Origin: Clostridium sp. AM49-4BH
GTDB taxonomy: Bacteria > Bacillota > Clostridia > Lachnospirales > Lachnospiraceae
DNA length: 64,000 nt
Assembly (NCBI RefSeq): GCF_003478335.1
Contig: NZ_QUFB01000001.1
Coordinates: forward strand, 107,097 to 171,096
Reading direction: 5' to 3'
The stretch's first letter is position 1. Each line of letters opens with the position of its first letter. The notes beneath the pieces are model-generated. The model was not told where the DNA came from and searched no databases. It saw nothing but the letters and a program-made list of their open reading frames with translations. Shown here one piece after another: positions 42,229 through 51,796 of the stretch. The position numbers and the translations under genes were made by a program.

Positions 42229-43674
42229 TTACAGTACCTCCTGCACTTCTTCGTAACGAATACGAAGCTCCGGCATTTTAGTTATCGTTGTGTAATAATT
42301 AACTGCCCAATCCTCTCCCTGTGCCGGATCGTTTTCTCCGGAAGCCGGTGGGGCAAATATTTTTAAGGAAAGCTCTGCTCCCGGCTCGATCGGAGTTTCA
42401 AAAAACGCAGACATCATATCTACCGTTTTCGTCCCTGGTGCTTTATAGAACCAACGGCCATTTAATTCCATCATTAAATTTAATTCTTCTTCAAAGGTTA
42501 CTTCGCAAAATTCCGGCGTTTTCTCAAACTTGATCGGAATTGCAATACCCTCTGCATCTTCAGCGCTTCCCCAGCGTAACGTTGCAGGAAGAGTTACTTC
42601 CTCTGCTTCGTTCAAACCCGGCAGGAAAAATGGATCCTTCAAAATATCCTTATAGTCCTTTAAGATTGGCTGTGGAATACCTACAGAAGCGTTATTGGGA
42701 TCCTCGATCTCCAGACCTAAACGTCCTCTGTCCCTAAATTGGTACATAGAGAATCCATCAAACCAGTCCGCATTTTCGGACTTTAACTTCTCAACAAAAC
42801 GCTTGATCGATTCGCCCTGATGTAATGGTCCGGTCACATCGCCGTCAGTATTAAATTCAGATATTACCATTGGCTTGCAGATTCCGCCGTTTACTTTTGT
42901 AATTCGTTTCGAGGTCTTACGCAAACGCTCAAAAAACTCATCCACTGGTGTCATAGCATAGCTGTTGCCGCCCTTTTCACATACGTCAAACGGCCATCCG
43001 TAATGCAGTGCCAAATAGCAGTCATTCGACCAGATATCTGCAGTTGCAAAAGCTTCTTTGAACTCTTTTTCAAATTGAACAGGGGCATCTTCTACACTAA
43101 TGTCGCCAACGGCACTTCCACAAAATACAACAGAAATCTGCGGTGCTTCCTCTTTGACGATCTTTGCGAAACGAACAAAGAAATCACCAACCTCCTGATA
43201 AGAAAAACGCTGGTTATGGGTAAACCAATCGCCACCACATTCGTGATTGATACGAAGACGCATTCTGCCAAAAGGTTTTAAATCCTTAGCAATCTGTCTA
43301 AGATATTGATCTTCCAAAGAACAATCAATGGTCAAAGTAAGCGCAACATCCTGTCCATGACGTCTGATGTCTCGCATCTGCTCAAATGGCTGGCCGGTTG
43401 TATCACCGTCAATACCGCCGCGATATGGGAAATAGTCATCATAAGGATAATCCCACTGAAAATGAATTTCCATGTCTTTACAAGCAACACTGATTCGCTC
43501 CGGCCATTCTTTATCTTTTGGATAATAGGTATACATGATACCAATATTACGATGTGGTCGTCCGAGCGTGTTCAGAATATAATCCTGATTGACATATTCT
43601 GCTCTCTCGCTGCCATCGCCTAGATCTAACCCACAAGTTGCTGCTGTTAAAGTAACCTTGTTTAGTTTATTCAT
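42229..43674 (-). CDS. GH26-like (clan A) intracellular glycoside hydrolase-type protein
   Basis: The 481-residue protein lacks a signal peptide. The central part reads as a TIM barrel: LRINHECGGDWFTHNQR resembles the acid/base strand of GH26 mannanases (RxxHExxGxWF), and MVISEFNTDGD fits the nucleophile strand (ISEF/Y). A C-terminal region of about 110 residues (from about 365) is beta-rich and may be a sugar-binding or beta-sandwich domain. Activity on mannan is not established; the GH26 call rests on these motifs only. It heads a two-gene unit with the histidine phosphatase and follows a nitroreductase by 12 bp. Confidence 0.6.
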   Translation of the reverse strand: MNKLNKVTLTAATCGLDLGDGSERAEYVNQDYILNTLGRPHRNIGIMYTYYPKDKEWPERISVACKDMEIHFQWDYPYDDYFPYRGGIDGDTTGQPFEQMRDIRRHGQDVALTLTIDCSLEDQYLRQIAKDLKPFGRMRLRINHECGGDWFTHNQRFSYQEVGDFFVRFAKIVKEEAPQISVVFCGSAVGDISVEDAPVQFEKEFKEAFATADIWSNDCYLALHYGWPFDVCEKGGNSYAMTPVDEFFERLRKTSKRITKVNGGICKPMVISEFNTDGDVTGPLHQGESIKRFVEKLKSENADWFDGFSMYQFRDRGRLGLEIEDPNNASVGIPQPILKDYKDILKDPFFLPGLNEAEEVTLPATLRWGSAEDAEGIAIPIKFEKTPEFCEVTFEEELNLMMELNGRWFYKAPGTKTVDMMSAFFETPIEPGAELSLKIFAPPASGENDPAQGEDWAVNYYTTITKMPELRIRYEEVQEVL

Positions 43675-43686
43675 AAATTCCTCCTT

Positions 43687-44214
43687 TTACTCTACCCAAA
43701 ATACTCTTCCATCATTTCTAGGTGCTGCAGCAGGATTTTCGCCATCTATATAACCTACCGCACAATGACCGATGCCTTCCCACTCGCCTTCGATTCCAAG
43801 ATCTTTTAAGAGCTTCTGATATTCCGGCATTTCAAACTCTTCTTTCGCTCTGTGGATCCAAATGCTGCCAAGACCCAGAGAATGTGCTGCAAGCATCAGA
43901 TTGCCCATAACAAGACTACCATCATACGGAGCTGTAGGCACTTCCTTATTAGCGAGTACGATCAAAATCGCAGGTGCGCCATAAAAAGGATCGTTGCCTT
44001 CCGGTCCACCCATGATCTCATTGTTGACTGCCGACAATTTATCCCGCAGTTCTTTATCCGTCACTGCAATAGTGATCACTGCCTGTCTGCCCCTGCCATT
44101 GGCTGCATACAAACCAGCCTCTACGATCTGTTCCAGATCTGCCTTAGATGGCATTTCTGCCTTAAATTTACGAATACTGCGTCTTTCCTTCATTGCTTTG
44201 ATTACTTCGTTCAT
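43687..44214 (-). CDS. Nitroreductase family protein
   Basis: The 175-residue FMN enzyme has the N-terminal pattern MKERRSIRKFKAEMPSKAD, a central GSIWIHRAKEEF and the C-terminal GHCAVGYI segment. Such enzymes reduce nitro or quinone compounds with NAD(P)H. Start at ATG 44214 follows AGAAATGGAGGT. It is the first gene of a nitroreductase, GH26-like and phosphatase unit. Confidence 0.92.
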   Translation of the reverse strand: MNEVIKAMKERRSIRKFKAEMPSKADLEQIVEAGLYAANGRGRQAVITIAVTDKELRDKLSAVNNEIMGGPEGNDPFYGAPAILIVLANKEVPTAPYDGSLVMGNLMLAAHSLGLGSIWIHRAKEEFEMPEYQKLLKDLGIEGEWEGIGHCAVGYIDGENPAAAPRNDGRVFWVE

Positions 44215-44327
44215 GGTAATACCTCCATTTCTTCTGATTTCATGCTACGAACATTCCTCTCCTGTAATAAGTAAAATCGGCATTTTGTGCTGCCTGTAGT
44301 GTAAAACGAACCATTTCCTATACTATC

Positions 44328-44362
44328 AAAAATAGCAACGACAAAATTGCCGTTGCTATTTT
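44328..44362 (-). terminator. Terminator downstream of metE
   Basis: On the minus strand AAAATAGCAACG, a 10-base loop and CGTTGCTATTTTT form a 12-bp stem with a short T-run. It lies about 125 bp after the metE stop. Confidence 0.75.
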
Positions 44363-44485
44363 ACACCTTTTTACACGAAAAAGAAATATTTATTTTATAC
44401 GTAGAATTTCACCTTTTAATTTATCGCAAAAATATGAGAGCTCAAACTTTTTTCCAAAGTTATTTTGCCACAAAAATACCCGCGA

Positions 44486-46756
44486 TCAAACCTCTTCCCG
44501 AATCTGTTTTGCCGCAGCCACCATATTACGAAGACTGGCATCTGTCTCCGGTACACCTCTGGTTTTTAAGCCACAATCCGGATTCACCCATAATTTATCT
44601 TTGTCGATCCTGGTAAGCATCGCATGCAGCGCCTTTACGATCTCTTCAACCGATGGAACTCTTGGTGAATGGATGTCATACACACCGGGGCCAACCTCTG
44701 TCTCAAAACGATTTTCTTTGAGAGAATCCAAAATCTGCAAATCGGAACGAGACGCCTCGAAGGTGATCACATCCGCATCCATATCATCGATTGCCGAAAT
44801 GATGTCTGTAAATTCACTGTAGCACATATGCGTATGAATCTGCGTTTCCGGTTTGACACCGCTATGGGTCAGACGAAATGCAGGAATTGCAAAATCAAGA
44901 TATTCTGTATACCAATCCGAATGACGAAGTGGTAATTTCTCGCGTAATGCTGCCTCATCGATCTGGATCATCTGAATGCCATTTGCTTCGAGATCTAGCA
45001 CTTCATCACGAATTGCCAATGCGATCTGAGAAATAGATTCTTTGATGGAAATATCCTCCCTAGGGAACGACCAATTCAAGATCGTTACCGGTCCGGTAAG
45101 CATTCCCTTCATGATCTTTTTCGTAAGAGACTGAGCATAGACAGACCACTCTACCGTGATCGGATTTTTGCGATATACATCGCCCCAAATGACCGGTGGT
45201 TTTACGCAGCGCGTTCCATAAGACTGTACCCATGCTTTTTCGGTAAACAAAAATCCACCTAACGCCTCTCCGAAATACTCTACCATGTCATTTCGTTCAT
45301 ATTCGCCATGCACGAGAACATCCAGTCCGATCTCTTCCTGCCATTTAACACATTCTGCGATCTTTTGCTGATTGAAAGCAATATACTGTTGCTTTGTGAT
45401 CTCACCACGGCGGTACGCAGAACGATTTGCCTTGACATCCTTTGTCTGTGGAAAAGACCCGATCGTTGTTGTCGGAAATTCCAGAAGACCAAGTACCGTC
45501 TTCTGTAATTTTTGCCGTTCAACTCGCTCCGGAAGTCTTGTATAATCAGTCTCCTTTACTCCGGCAAGACGCTTTGTAACTTCCTCATTCTCGCAGTCTC
45601 TATGCTGTAAAAATAATGTTTTATTCTTCACAAAGGTACTTTCTGCTGTATGATCTGCGGACTCTGCCAAAGTGCTTAGTTCCTGCAGTTCCACTAATTT
45701 TTCCTCAGCATATGCAAAGTATGCTTTGTATTCTTCCGATAACTTCTGCTCATGCTGTAATGTATATGGCACATGGAGCAAAGAACAAGATGTGGACAGT
45801 ACAATATGATCCTTTGCAACCGGTAAATCTTCCATCGTCTGCAGCGTTTTCTCATAATGGTTTTTCCAAATATTTTTACCATTAACGAGTCCTGCAAATA
45901 ACAATTTATCCTGTGGGAAACCAAACTGCTTGATCAATGAAACTGTCTGCTTACCCTCGATAAAATCAAGTCCGATCCCGGCAAATGGCATTTGGATCAA
46001 ATCCTCATAGATATCACGCACATCGCCAAAATAAGTCTGCAATAACACATGACACTTGTTATCTGCAGCAAGGATTTCATCATATAATTTGTGGAATAAA
46101 TGAATTTCATCCTGTCCCATATCTTGTACAAGTGCAGGCTCATCAAACTGTAGCCAGTCAATGCCTTCTGTCTCGCATTTCACAATCAGATTCCGATATG
46201 CTTTACTCACGGCATCCACATAATCTGCCATTTTTTTCGTTCCGGTATATCGGCAAAGTTTTAACAGTGTATAAGCACCGATCACTGTCGGCTTTGTTGT
46301 GATCCCAAGCTCTTTTGCTTCATGATACTCTGCAAAAAGTTTGTTCCCTTTTAGCTCGATCACCATCTCATCTTCCACCTCTGGAACGATATAATGATAA
46401 TTCGTGTTAAACCATTTCTTCATTGCCAATGCTTTTACATCACCGAAATCGCCCTGATAACCACGCGCCATCGCAAAGTAGGTATCTAACTCTGATAACT
46501 GAAGTTCTTTATATCGTTTCGGAACAATGCCAAATAATACGGCGGTATCTAACATATTGTCATAGAACGAAAAATCATTGCTGGAAATAAAAGAAATCCC
46601 CGCCTCTTTCTGTGTAAGCCAATGCGTTTTTCTCAATTCTTTTGCGGTTTGCAAAAGTTCTCCCGCCTCGATCTCCTTTCGGAAATACTGTTCGGAGGCA
46701 AATTTTAATTCTCGTAATGTTCCTATTCTTGGGTAACCAATGACTGCTGTCTGCAT
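44486..46756 (-). CDS. metE: Cobalamin-independent methionine synthase
   Basis: MetE methylates homocysteine with 5-methyl-THF-triglutamate and a catalytic zinc. The 756-residue protein starts at ATG 46756 (QTAVIGYPRIGTLRELK) after GCAGAAATGAGGA. It has TTTIGSFPQTKDVKANR (phosphate/folate loop of the second half), EISIDEAALRE-like MIQIDEAALREKLP and zinc ligands in IHTHMCYSEF and NPDCGLKTR. It sits under a MET-box promoter. Confidence 0.97.
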   Translation of the reverse strand: MQTAVIGYPRIGTLRELKFASEQYFRKEIEAGELLQTAKELRKTHWLTQKEAGISFISSNDFSFYDNMLDTAVLFGIVPKRYKELQLSELDTYFAMARGYQGDFGDVKALAMKKWFNTNYHYIVPEVEDEMVIELKGNKLFAEYHEAKELGITTKPTVIGAYTLLKLCRYTGTKKMADYVDAVSKAYRNLIVKCETEGIDWLQFDEPALVQDMGQDEIHLFHKLYDEILAADNKCHVLLQTYFGDVRDIYEDLIQMPFAGIGLDFIEGKQTVSLIKQFGFPQDKLLFAGLVNGKNIWKNHYEKTLQTMEDLPVAKDHIVLSTSCSLLHVPYTLQHEQKLSEEYKAYFAYAEEKLVELQELSTLAESADHTAESTFVKNKTLFLQHRDCENEEVTKRLAGVKETDYTRLPERVERQKLQKTVLGLLEFPTTTIGSFPQTKDVKANRSAYRRGEITKQQYIAFNQQKIAECVKWQEEIGLDVLVHGEYERNDMVEYFGEALGGFLFTEKAWVQSYGTRCVKPPVIWGDVYRKNPITVEWSVYAQSLTKKIMKGMLTGPVTILNWSFPREDISIKESISQIALAIRDEVLDLEANGIQMIQIDEAALREKLPLRHSDWYTEYLDFAIPAFRLTHSGVKPETQIHTHMCYSEFTDIISAIDDMDADVITFEASRSDLQILDSLKENRFETEVGPGVYDIHSPRVPSVEEIVKALHAMLTRIDKDKLWVNPDCGLKTRGVPETDASLRNMVAAAKQIREEV

Positions 46757-46845
46757 ATTCTTCCTCATTTCTGCACACTTTCTCTTCCTACGGTATTCAT
46801 GCCAAATGTACAAAACACAAATCCCCCTTGCAACGCTATGTGCCT

Positions 46846-46912
46846 ATTATACGAGGAATGGTCCCTATTGAAAAATACATAAAAATGCAGGTCGACCATA
46901 GTTTGAAACTAT
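46846..46912 (-). promoter_or_regulatory. metE promoter with upstream MET-box
   Basis: Minus strand -10 TATAAT (46851-46846) with no good -35 (TTTTCA). A perfect palindrome ATAGTTT-G-AAACTAT lies at 46898-46912, centred about 66 bp upstream of the start near 46839. This is the usual LysR recognition distance and the sequence equals the MtaR MET-box known in streptococci. The poor -35 fits an activator-dependent promoter. Confidence 0.75.
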
Positions 46913-46969
46913 AGGTAGCCCATTATCCTGTCAAACCAATACAAGTCGTCATTCCCGTTAAACAAAGGA

Positions 46970-47527
46970 ATTCAAACTTCCCATACCAGAAGTTATTGCA
47001 AAACCACATATTGCTTATTATGTCAATAACTATATAACATTTTGCAGCCGTCAAAGAGCAGTTTCTGCCATAAGAGAACTATAGTAATTGCCTTGCCGCA
47101 TTTTGTTTTTACAGTGATTTCTAAATTTTGTTGTCTCTGATGATTGATTTACATGCCCTTCGGAAACTCGAAGTCCCGGAAGCAAGGTATTCATCATTTT
47201 TGAAAGGGACTTTGCGCTCGTCGTTACTTATGTCTCGTATTTCAGAGACATTAAGTAACGTGACGTAGCGCATCGTAGCGAAAGCGTCCCGTCCAAAAAT
47301 GGATGATACCTTGCTAAACCGGGACAGCTCAAACAAACCTTCGGGCATATATTCATCAGAGACTTAACAAAACAAGAAATCACGCAAAAACTCTGCGTTC
47401 TACGGCAATTATCTTAGTTCTCTGATGACAGAACAATTTAATATATTGGCTGCAAAATAGTTTATTTATTGCTGACATAATAAGCAATATGTGGTTGTGG
47501 AGGATTTGAGGTATGGGAAGTTTGAGT
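46970..47527. mobile_element. 558-bp near-palindromic MITE-like element
   Basis: The two halves are reverse complements over about 278 bp with modest divergence. Ends are ATTCAAACTTCCCATACC and GGTATGGGAAGTTTGAGT. Internal matching blocks include ACCACATATTGCTTATTATG, GTCTCTGATGA and CATTTTTG-A-GGGAC; the centre is GTTACTTATGTCTC/GAGACATTAAGTAAC (47223-47259). AAAGGA(ATT) repeats directly at 46964-46972 and 47528-47536, which looks like a target-site duplication of 6-9 bp. No transposase is encoded. A 75-codon frame (47121-47348, minus) is a by-product of the symmetry. Confidence 0.8.
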
Positions 47528-47546
47528 AAAGGAATTTGTGCTATGA

Positions 47547-48446
47547 TCAGCCAATATATTTACTTAATGCATCCAGATAGGTGGTTCCCAATCGGCTTAA
47601 CATTCCTTTTCTGTGCGTGATATAGCCGATCCGCATATCACTTTCATCCGCTAATGGCACGGCGATAATATCTTTGCCATTTAATTTCTTATCGATCACA
47701 CCACTGCATACCGTGTAACCGTTTAATCCGATCAAAAGATTAAACAGCGTTGCCCGGTCACGCACACGAATATTTTTCTTGCGCTCCGATACGGAAAAAA
47801 TTTCCTCCGAAAAATAAAACGAATTGTGCTCGCCCTGCTCAAAAGACAGATACGGATAACTTTCCAACTCTTCATTCGTAATGATCCGACGATCTGCTAA
47901 AGGATGTCTGCGACTGATAAATACGTGCGGCTTTGCCACAAAAAGTTCATGAAATTCCAACTCATTGGACTTTAATATTTTCGTGATGACTTTCTCATTA
48001 AAATCATTCAAAAAGAGAATGCCGATCTCACTTCTCATTTTTGCTACATCTTCAATAATCTCATAAGTCTGCGTTTCACGAAGGCTGAAGTCATACTCTT
48101 CCTGACCATATTTCTTGATCAGGTCGACAAATGCATTTACCGCAAATGAATAATGCTGGGTCGAAACACAAAACTGCTTTTTGCCGCTGCCTTCTCCCTT
48201 GTATTTATCCTCTAGAATTTCAGCCTGCTCAAGCACCTGTCTGGCGTAACCCAAAAAGATATCCCCCTCTTTGGAAAGGCTTATTCCCTTATTGGTCCGG
48301 TTAAAGATCACAATCTGCATCTCCCGTTCCAATTCATGGATCGCATTCGTAAGACTCGGCTGTGAAATGTATAATTTACCTGCCGCTTCCGTGATCGTCC
48401 CGGTTTCGGCAACGGTCACTACATATTTTAGTTGTTGTAAGGTCAT
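47547..48446 (-). CDS. LysR-type regulator, MetR/MtaR (CysB-group) type
   Basis: The 299-residue protein has the helix-turn-helix TGTITEAAGKLYISQPSLTN and an effector domain. Landmarks of the MtaR/CysB group are visible: CVSTQHYSFAVNAFVDL, EIGILFLNDFNEKVI, YPYLSFEQGE and TLFNLLIGLNGYTVCSGVIDK. The MET-box upstream of metE, 650 bp further along the same strand, makes metE its likely target. It starts one base after the stop of the second LysR gene (48448), implying translational coupling. Confidence 0.88.
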   Translation of the reverse strand: MTLQQLKYVVTVAETGTITEAAGKLYISQPSLTNAIHELEREMQIVIFNRTNKGISLSKEGDIFLGYARQVLEQAEILEDKYKGEGSGKKQFCVSTQHYSFAVNAFVDLIKKYGQEEYDFSLRETQTYEIIEDVAKMRSEIGILFLNDFNEKVITKILKSNELEFHELFVAKPHVFISRRHPLADRRIITNEELESYPYLSFEQGEHNSFYFSEEIFSVSERKKNIRVRDRATLFNLLIGLNGYTVCSGVIDKKLNGKDIIAVPLADESDMRIGYITHRKGMLSRLGTTYLDALSKYIG

Positions 48447-48447
48447 G

Positions 48448-49341
48448 CTATTCCCCCTCTTCCAGCAATATTTTTTGAAATGTCTGCGCAGCTACACTTC
48501 TCGGTCCTCTGGCATCATAGATCATCGAAACGCTGCGCTTTGGGATTTTATCTTTTAGCGGAATACAAAGGATCTCCCTATGTGCGATCGCCTCTTTCGC
48601 CATTGCCTTTGGAAGAAAAGCAAGTCCAAGCTCATGCTTTACCAACGGAAGGATCTGATCCGCTGTAGCAGTTTCGATCGACGGCTCCAAAGAAAGACCG
48701 TGTTCCAAAAATAATTTCTGATAAAATTGTCTGGTTATCGTGTTTTTTTCCATACAGATCAACGGAAACTGTAATAAATCCTGCAGCGATAGCTTTTGCT
48801 CTGCAAGCACCTGAAAGGTATTTCCGGCGATCAGGATCTCCTGAAATTCACAGAGACGGGTTGCTTTTAGTGTCTTATCCGTTACTGTCGGTGTTGTGAT
48901 CACTGCAAAATCAGCTTCTCCGCTTTGTACTGAATGAATTGCCTGCGGTGTAGAATGATTATATAGTTTTAATTGCACCTTAGGATACGCCATATGAAAT
49001 TTTTTTAACTTTTCCAGTAGAAAAATATTTAGGGCGATCTCACTCACACTGATAGAAACGCAACCCTTTTCCAACTCGGCACTCTCAGTCAATTCCTCTT
49101 CTGCCGCTAATATCTGCATCATAGCTGCAGAAACATGCCGAAAAAGCTTTTCTCCCTCTTCGGTCAACCGTACTCCACGATTTGTCCGTATGAACAAGGT
49201 GCAGTGTATTTCCCGCTCCAGGCAATTCATCGCTCGTGTAATATTGGGCTGACTATTATGTAAAGCATGTGCCGCTTTCGTAAAATTTCGATATTTCGCT
49301 ACATAATAAAATATTCTGTAGTATTCAAAATTTACATCCAT
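48448..49341 (-). CDS. LysR-type transcriptional regulator
   Basis: The 297-residue protein begins VNFEYYRIFYYVAKYRNFTKAAHAL with recognition helix NSQPNITRAMNCLER. The effector domain follows from about residue 90. It is divergent from the unknown gene and ThrE exporter at 49.5 kb, a classic LysR arrangement, so these may be its targets. It is followed immediately by the MtaR-like regulator. Confidence 0.9.
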   Translation of the reverse strand: MDVNFEYYRIFYYVAKYRNFTKAAHALHNSQPNITRAMNCLEREIHCTLFIRTNRGVRLTEEGEKLFRHVSAAMMQILAAEEELTESAELEKGCVSISVSEIALNIFLLEKLKKFHMAYPKVQLKLYNHSTPQAIHSVQSGEADFAVITTPTVTDKTLKATRLCEFQEILIAGNTFQVLAEQKLSLQDLLQFPLICMEKNTITRQFYQKLFLEHGLSLEPSIETATADQILPLVKHELGLAFLPKAMAKEAIAHREILCIPLKDKIPKRSVSMIYDARGPRSVAAQTFQKILLEEGE

Positions 49342-49426
49342 AATGACCGTTCATTCCTTTCCTGTCCCCTTTATGGTATAGGCGTCAGTATATCAATGTG
49401 TTATTGCAACTATATCAATAATACTT

Positions 49427-49455
49427 TTTACTTATTGAAATGATTCAATTATAAT
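49427..49455 (+). promoter_or_regulatory. Predicted promoter of the 49.5-kb gene
   Basis: TTTACT (49427-49432), 17-bp spacer, TATAAT (49450-49455). The gap 49342-49496 also has ACTATATCAATAATA-like T-N11-A sequences upstream that could bind the divergent LysR protein. Confidence 0.5.
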
Positions 49456-49496
49456 CGTTTCAAAGCAAAAAAACAACATATAATGGAGATGATCTT

Positions 49497-50293
49497 ATGG
49501 CATTAGTATTACCGAGAGAAGAGGAAGTCGAAAAGATTTTTTCAAGGATTCTTTCTTCAGATGACTGCTGTGAAAGACTTCTTGATACTTTTTACGACCA
49601 TTTAGATGATGAAAACAGATATGTCGATCCGGATTCTCATCATTTTGCAGAGGTGCTTTTGAATGCATACAAAAATGGTGATGTTAGTGCGCTTTTGTTG
49701 GAGTTATGCCACCGCTCCATGTTTGATCTGCTCAAAGAAGCATATCTGATCCCAAAACGCTTTCATGGCAAAGCCGGTGAAAACCCGATTTTACTAACAG
49801 ATGCAGATGGCAAACTGTTAGCGGACAAAAAGAATCTCGTATCAAAACATGAATATAAAAAATTCCAAGAAATTTACCATGCTCACGATGCAGCCCCACG
49901 CTCAAAATTATATTTGGCTGACGGCTATGATCTCGTTCGATATTACACATCCGACATGAACATCAAAGAAAAACACGAAAATAAAGAACGCGGTATTCTC
50001 CTACTGTATGCGTTACCGGATACGAAAAAGTTACATCTGTCCGAAGCGCAGGCATACGATGTCATTTGGACAACTTTTCATAAAATTCAGCAGGAGCTTA
50101 CTCTGCCATTGTTTTTTACGGTCAGGAAACCGGAAGCAGATCCGGCAAAACTTTTGATGAACTCGGCGTGCTTCTCCCAATCAAGCAATTTGAATCCAAA
50201 ATGCTTCGACATATTGGCGTGATCGACGGACTCGTGCTGTCCTGTCGCGAAGAAATGATCCGAACCGCCGGAGCAGACAGTTTGGATTTATAA
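49497..50293 (+). CDS. Conserved protein of unknown function, frameshifted near its end
   Basis: The frame starts at ATG 49497 (RBS AATGGAGATG) and reads on, without a recognised domain, to the T6 run at 50112-50117. One added T there joins LPLFF to YGQETGSRSGKTF and extends the protein to TAA 50293, about 266 residues. The unshifted frame stops at 50222 after an unrelated tail. The protein is soluble, Glu/Lys/Leu rich. Its position divergent from a LysR gene and upstream of ThrE suggests a shared regulon. Confidence 0.75.
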
Positions 50294-50356
50294 TACCGCG
50301 ATGCACAAAAACTTGCCCGTGTGAGTACGGTCAACGGTTGCAGAAAGGGATGTAAG

Positions 50357-51703
50357 ATGATTATGAAAACAGCGATTACAGGCGCAAACATCAAGAAAAA
50401 TCATATGGATATTTTATGGCATGAATATGCTGACAAGACAGATCCAACACCGATCACAGAAGCTTCTCTTCCAGCCAAGGCTTCTGTTGTCGGACGCGTC
50501 GGGATTATGATGCTTTCCTGTGGAACCGGGGCATGGCGTGTTCGTAGTTCCATGAATGAACTTTCCGAGTTAATGAATATGACTTGTACGGTTGATATTG
50601 GATTAATGTCGATCAATTATACTTGTTTTGACGGGGAGCAAAGTTTTAGCCAATCGCTGTGTCTGACGAACACCAGCGTAAATACTTCACAGCTAAATCG
50701 CTTGGAAAAACTGGTGTCCGGCTTTGCCGACCAAGAGATTACGAAAAGCTGTGAAATGATCCACTCGACATTAGATGAAATTGAAAAAATACACGGATTA
50801 TATTCTCCAGGTGCTTTAGCGCTTGCCGCTGCACTCGCCTGTGGATCCTTTACCTTTTTATTAGGCGGCGGAGTCATTGAAATGTTATGCGCTTTTATCG
50901 GTGCAGGTATCGGCAATTATATCCGATGCAAAATGACGAAACATCATTTGACGCTGTTTTTAGGAATCATCTCTTCTGTATCAGCAGCTTGTTTAAGCTA
51001 TACCGTTCTGCTTAGATTACTGCAGTTGTTTTTTACAGTTAATGTTCAGCACGAAGCCGGATATATCTGTTCTATGTTATTTATTATCCCGGGATTCCCG
51101 TTTATCACAAGCGGTATCGACTTAGCAAAATTAGATATGCGTTCCGGAATGGAACGCCTGATGTATTCGCTGATCATTATCACTGTTGCGACCATGACAG
51201 CATGGATCTTAGCAATGGTTCTTGGATTAAAACCGATGCCATTTCTGCCACTTAAATTTGCACTGTGGCAATGGATCATATTGCGTCTGCTCGCCAGCTT
51301 TGGCGGCGTATTCGGATTCTCCATTCTCTTTAACAGCCCAATTAGGCTGGCAGCCGCGGCAGGAGTTATCGGTGCTGTATCCAACACATTTCGATTGGAA
51401 CTGATCGATCTTGCATCCTTTCCACCTGCCGTTGCTGCCTTTGCCGGTGCTTTTGTTGCAGGCATCTTCGCCACTACGGTAAAAGGAGTTGCCGGATATC
51501 CAAGAATATCGATCACGGTCCCTTCTATCGTGATCATGGTACCGGGACTCTATTTATACAAAGGATTCTATAATCTCGGTACGATGAATTTATATTCTGC
51601 CGCTTCTTGGCTTGCCGCTGCACTTTTGATCATTCTTGCGTTACCGCTGGGGTTGATCTTCGCACGAATTATGACCGACAAAACATTTCGGTACTGCACC
51701 TGA
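50357..51703 (+). CDS. Threonine/serine exporter, ThrE family
   Basis: ThrE exports threonine and serine. The 448-residue protein starts at ATG 50357 after AAAGGGATG. It has a soluble N-terminal region (about 1-135) with VGRVGIMMLSCGTGAWRVR, and about ten membrane segments in two halves, the first ending at about 270 and the second containing FGGVFGFSILFNSP and SITVPSIVIMVPGLYLYKGFYN. Both ThrE domain halves are in one chain. It is 63 bp after the unknown gene. Confidence 0.9.
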   Translation: MIMKTAITGANIKKNHMDILWHEYADKTDPTPITEASLPAKASVVGRVGIMMLSCGTGAWRVRSSMNELSELMNMTCTVDIGLMSINYTCFDGEQSFSQSLCLTNTSVNTSQLNRLEKLVSGFADQEITKSCEMIHSTLDEIEKIHGLYSPGALALAAALACGSFTFLLGGGVIEMLCAFIGAGIGNYIRCKMTKHHLTLFLGIISSVSAACLSYTVLLRLLQLFFTVNVQHEAGYICSMLFIIPGFPFITSGIDLAKLDMRSGMERLMYSLIIITVATMTAWILAMVLGLKPMPFLPLKFALWQWIILRLLASFGGVFGFSILFNSPIRLAAAAGVIGAVSNTFRLELIDLASFPPAVAAFAGAFVAGIFATTVKGVAGYPRISITVPSIVIMVPGLYLYKGFYNLGTMNLYSAASWLAAALLIILALPLGLIFARIMTDKTFRYCT

Positions 51704-51796
51704 TCCATACGGTCATATTTTCCCATGGCAACACGATCCGTCTGACTGCGCAGAGAATTTCAAATAGTCAGAAATGCCTTGTAAGCATACCTTGCA

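Noticed and set aside
46757..46890. SAM riboswitch or T-box upstream of metE
   Set aside because: No SAM aptamer core, T-box sequence or terminator was seen; the MET-box explains control better.
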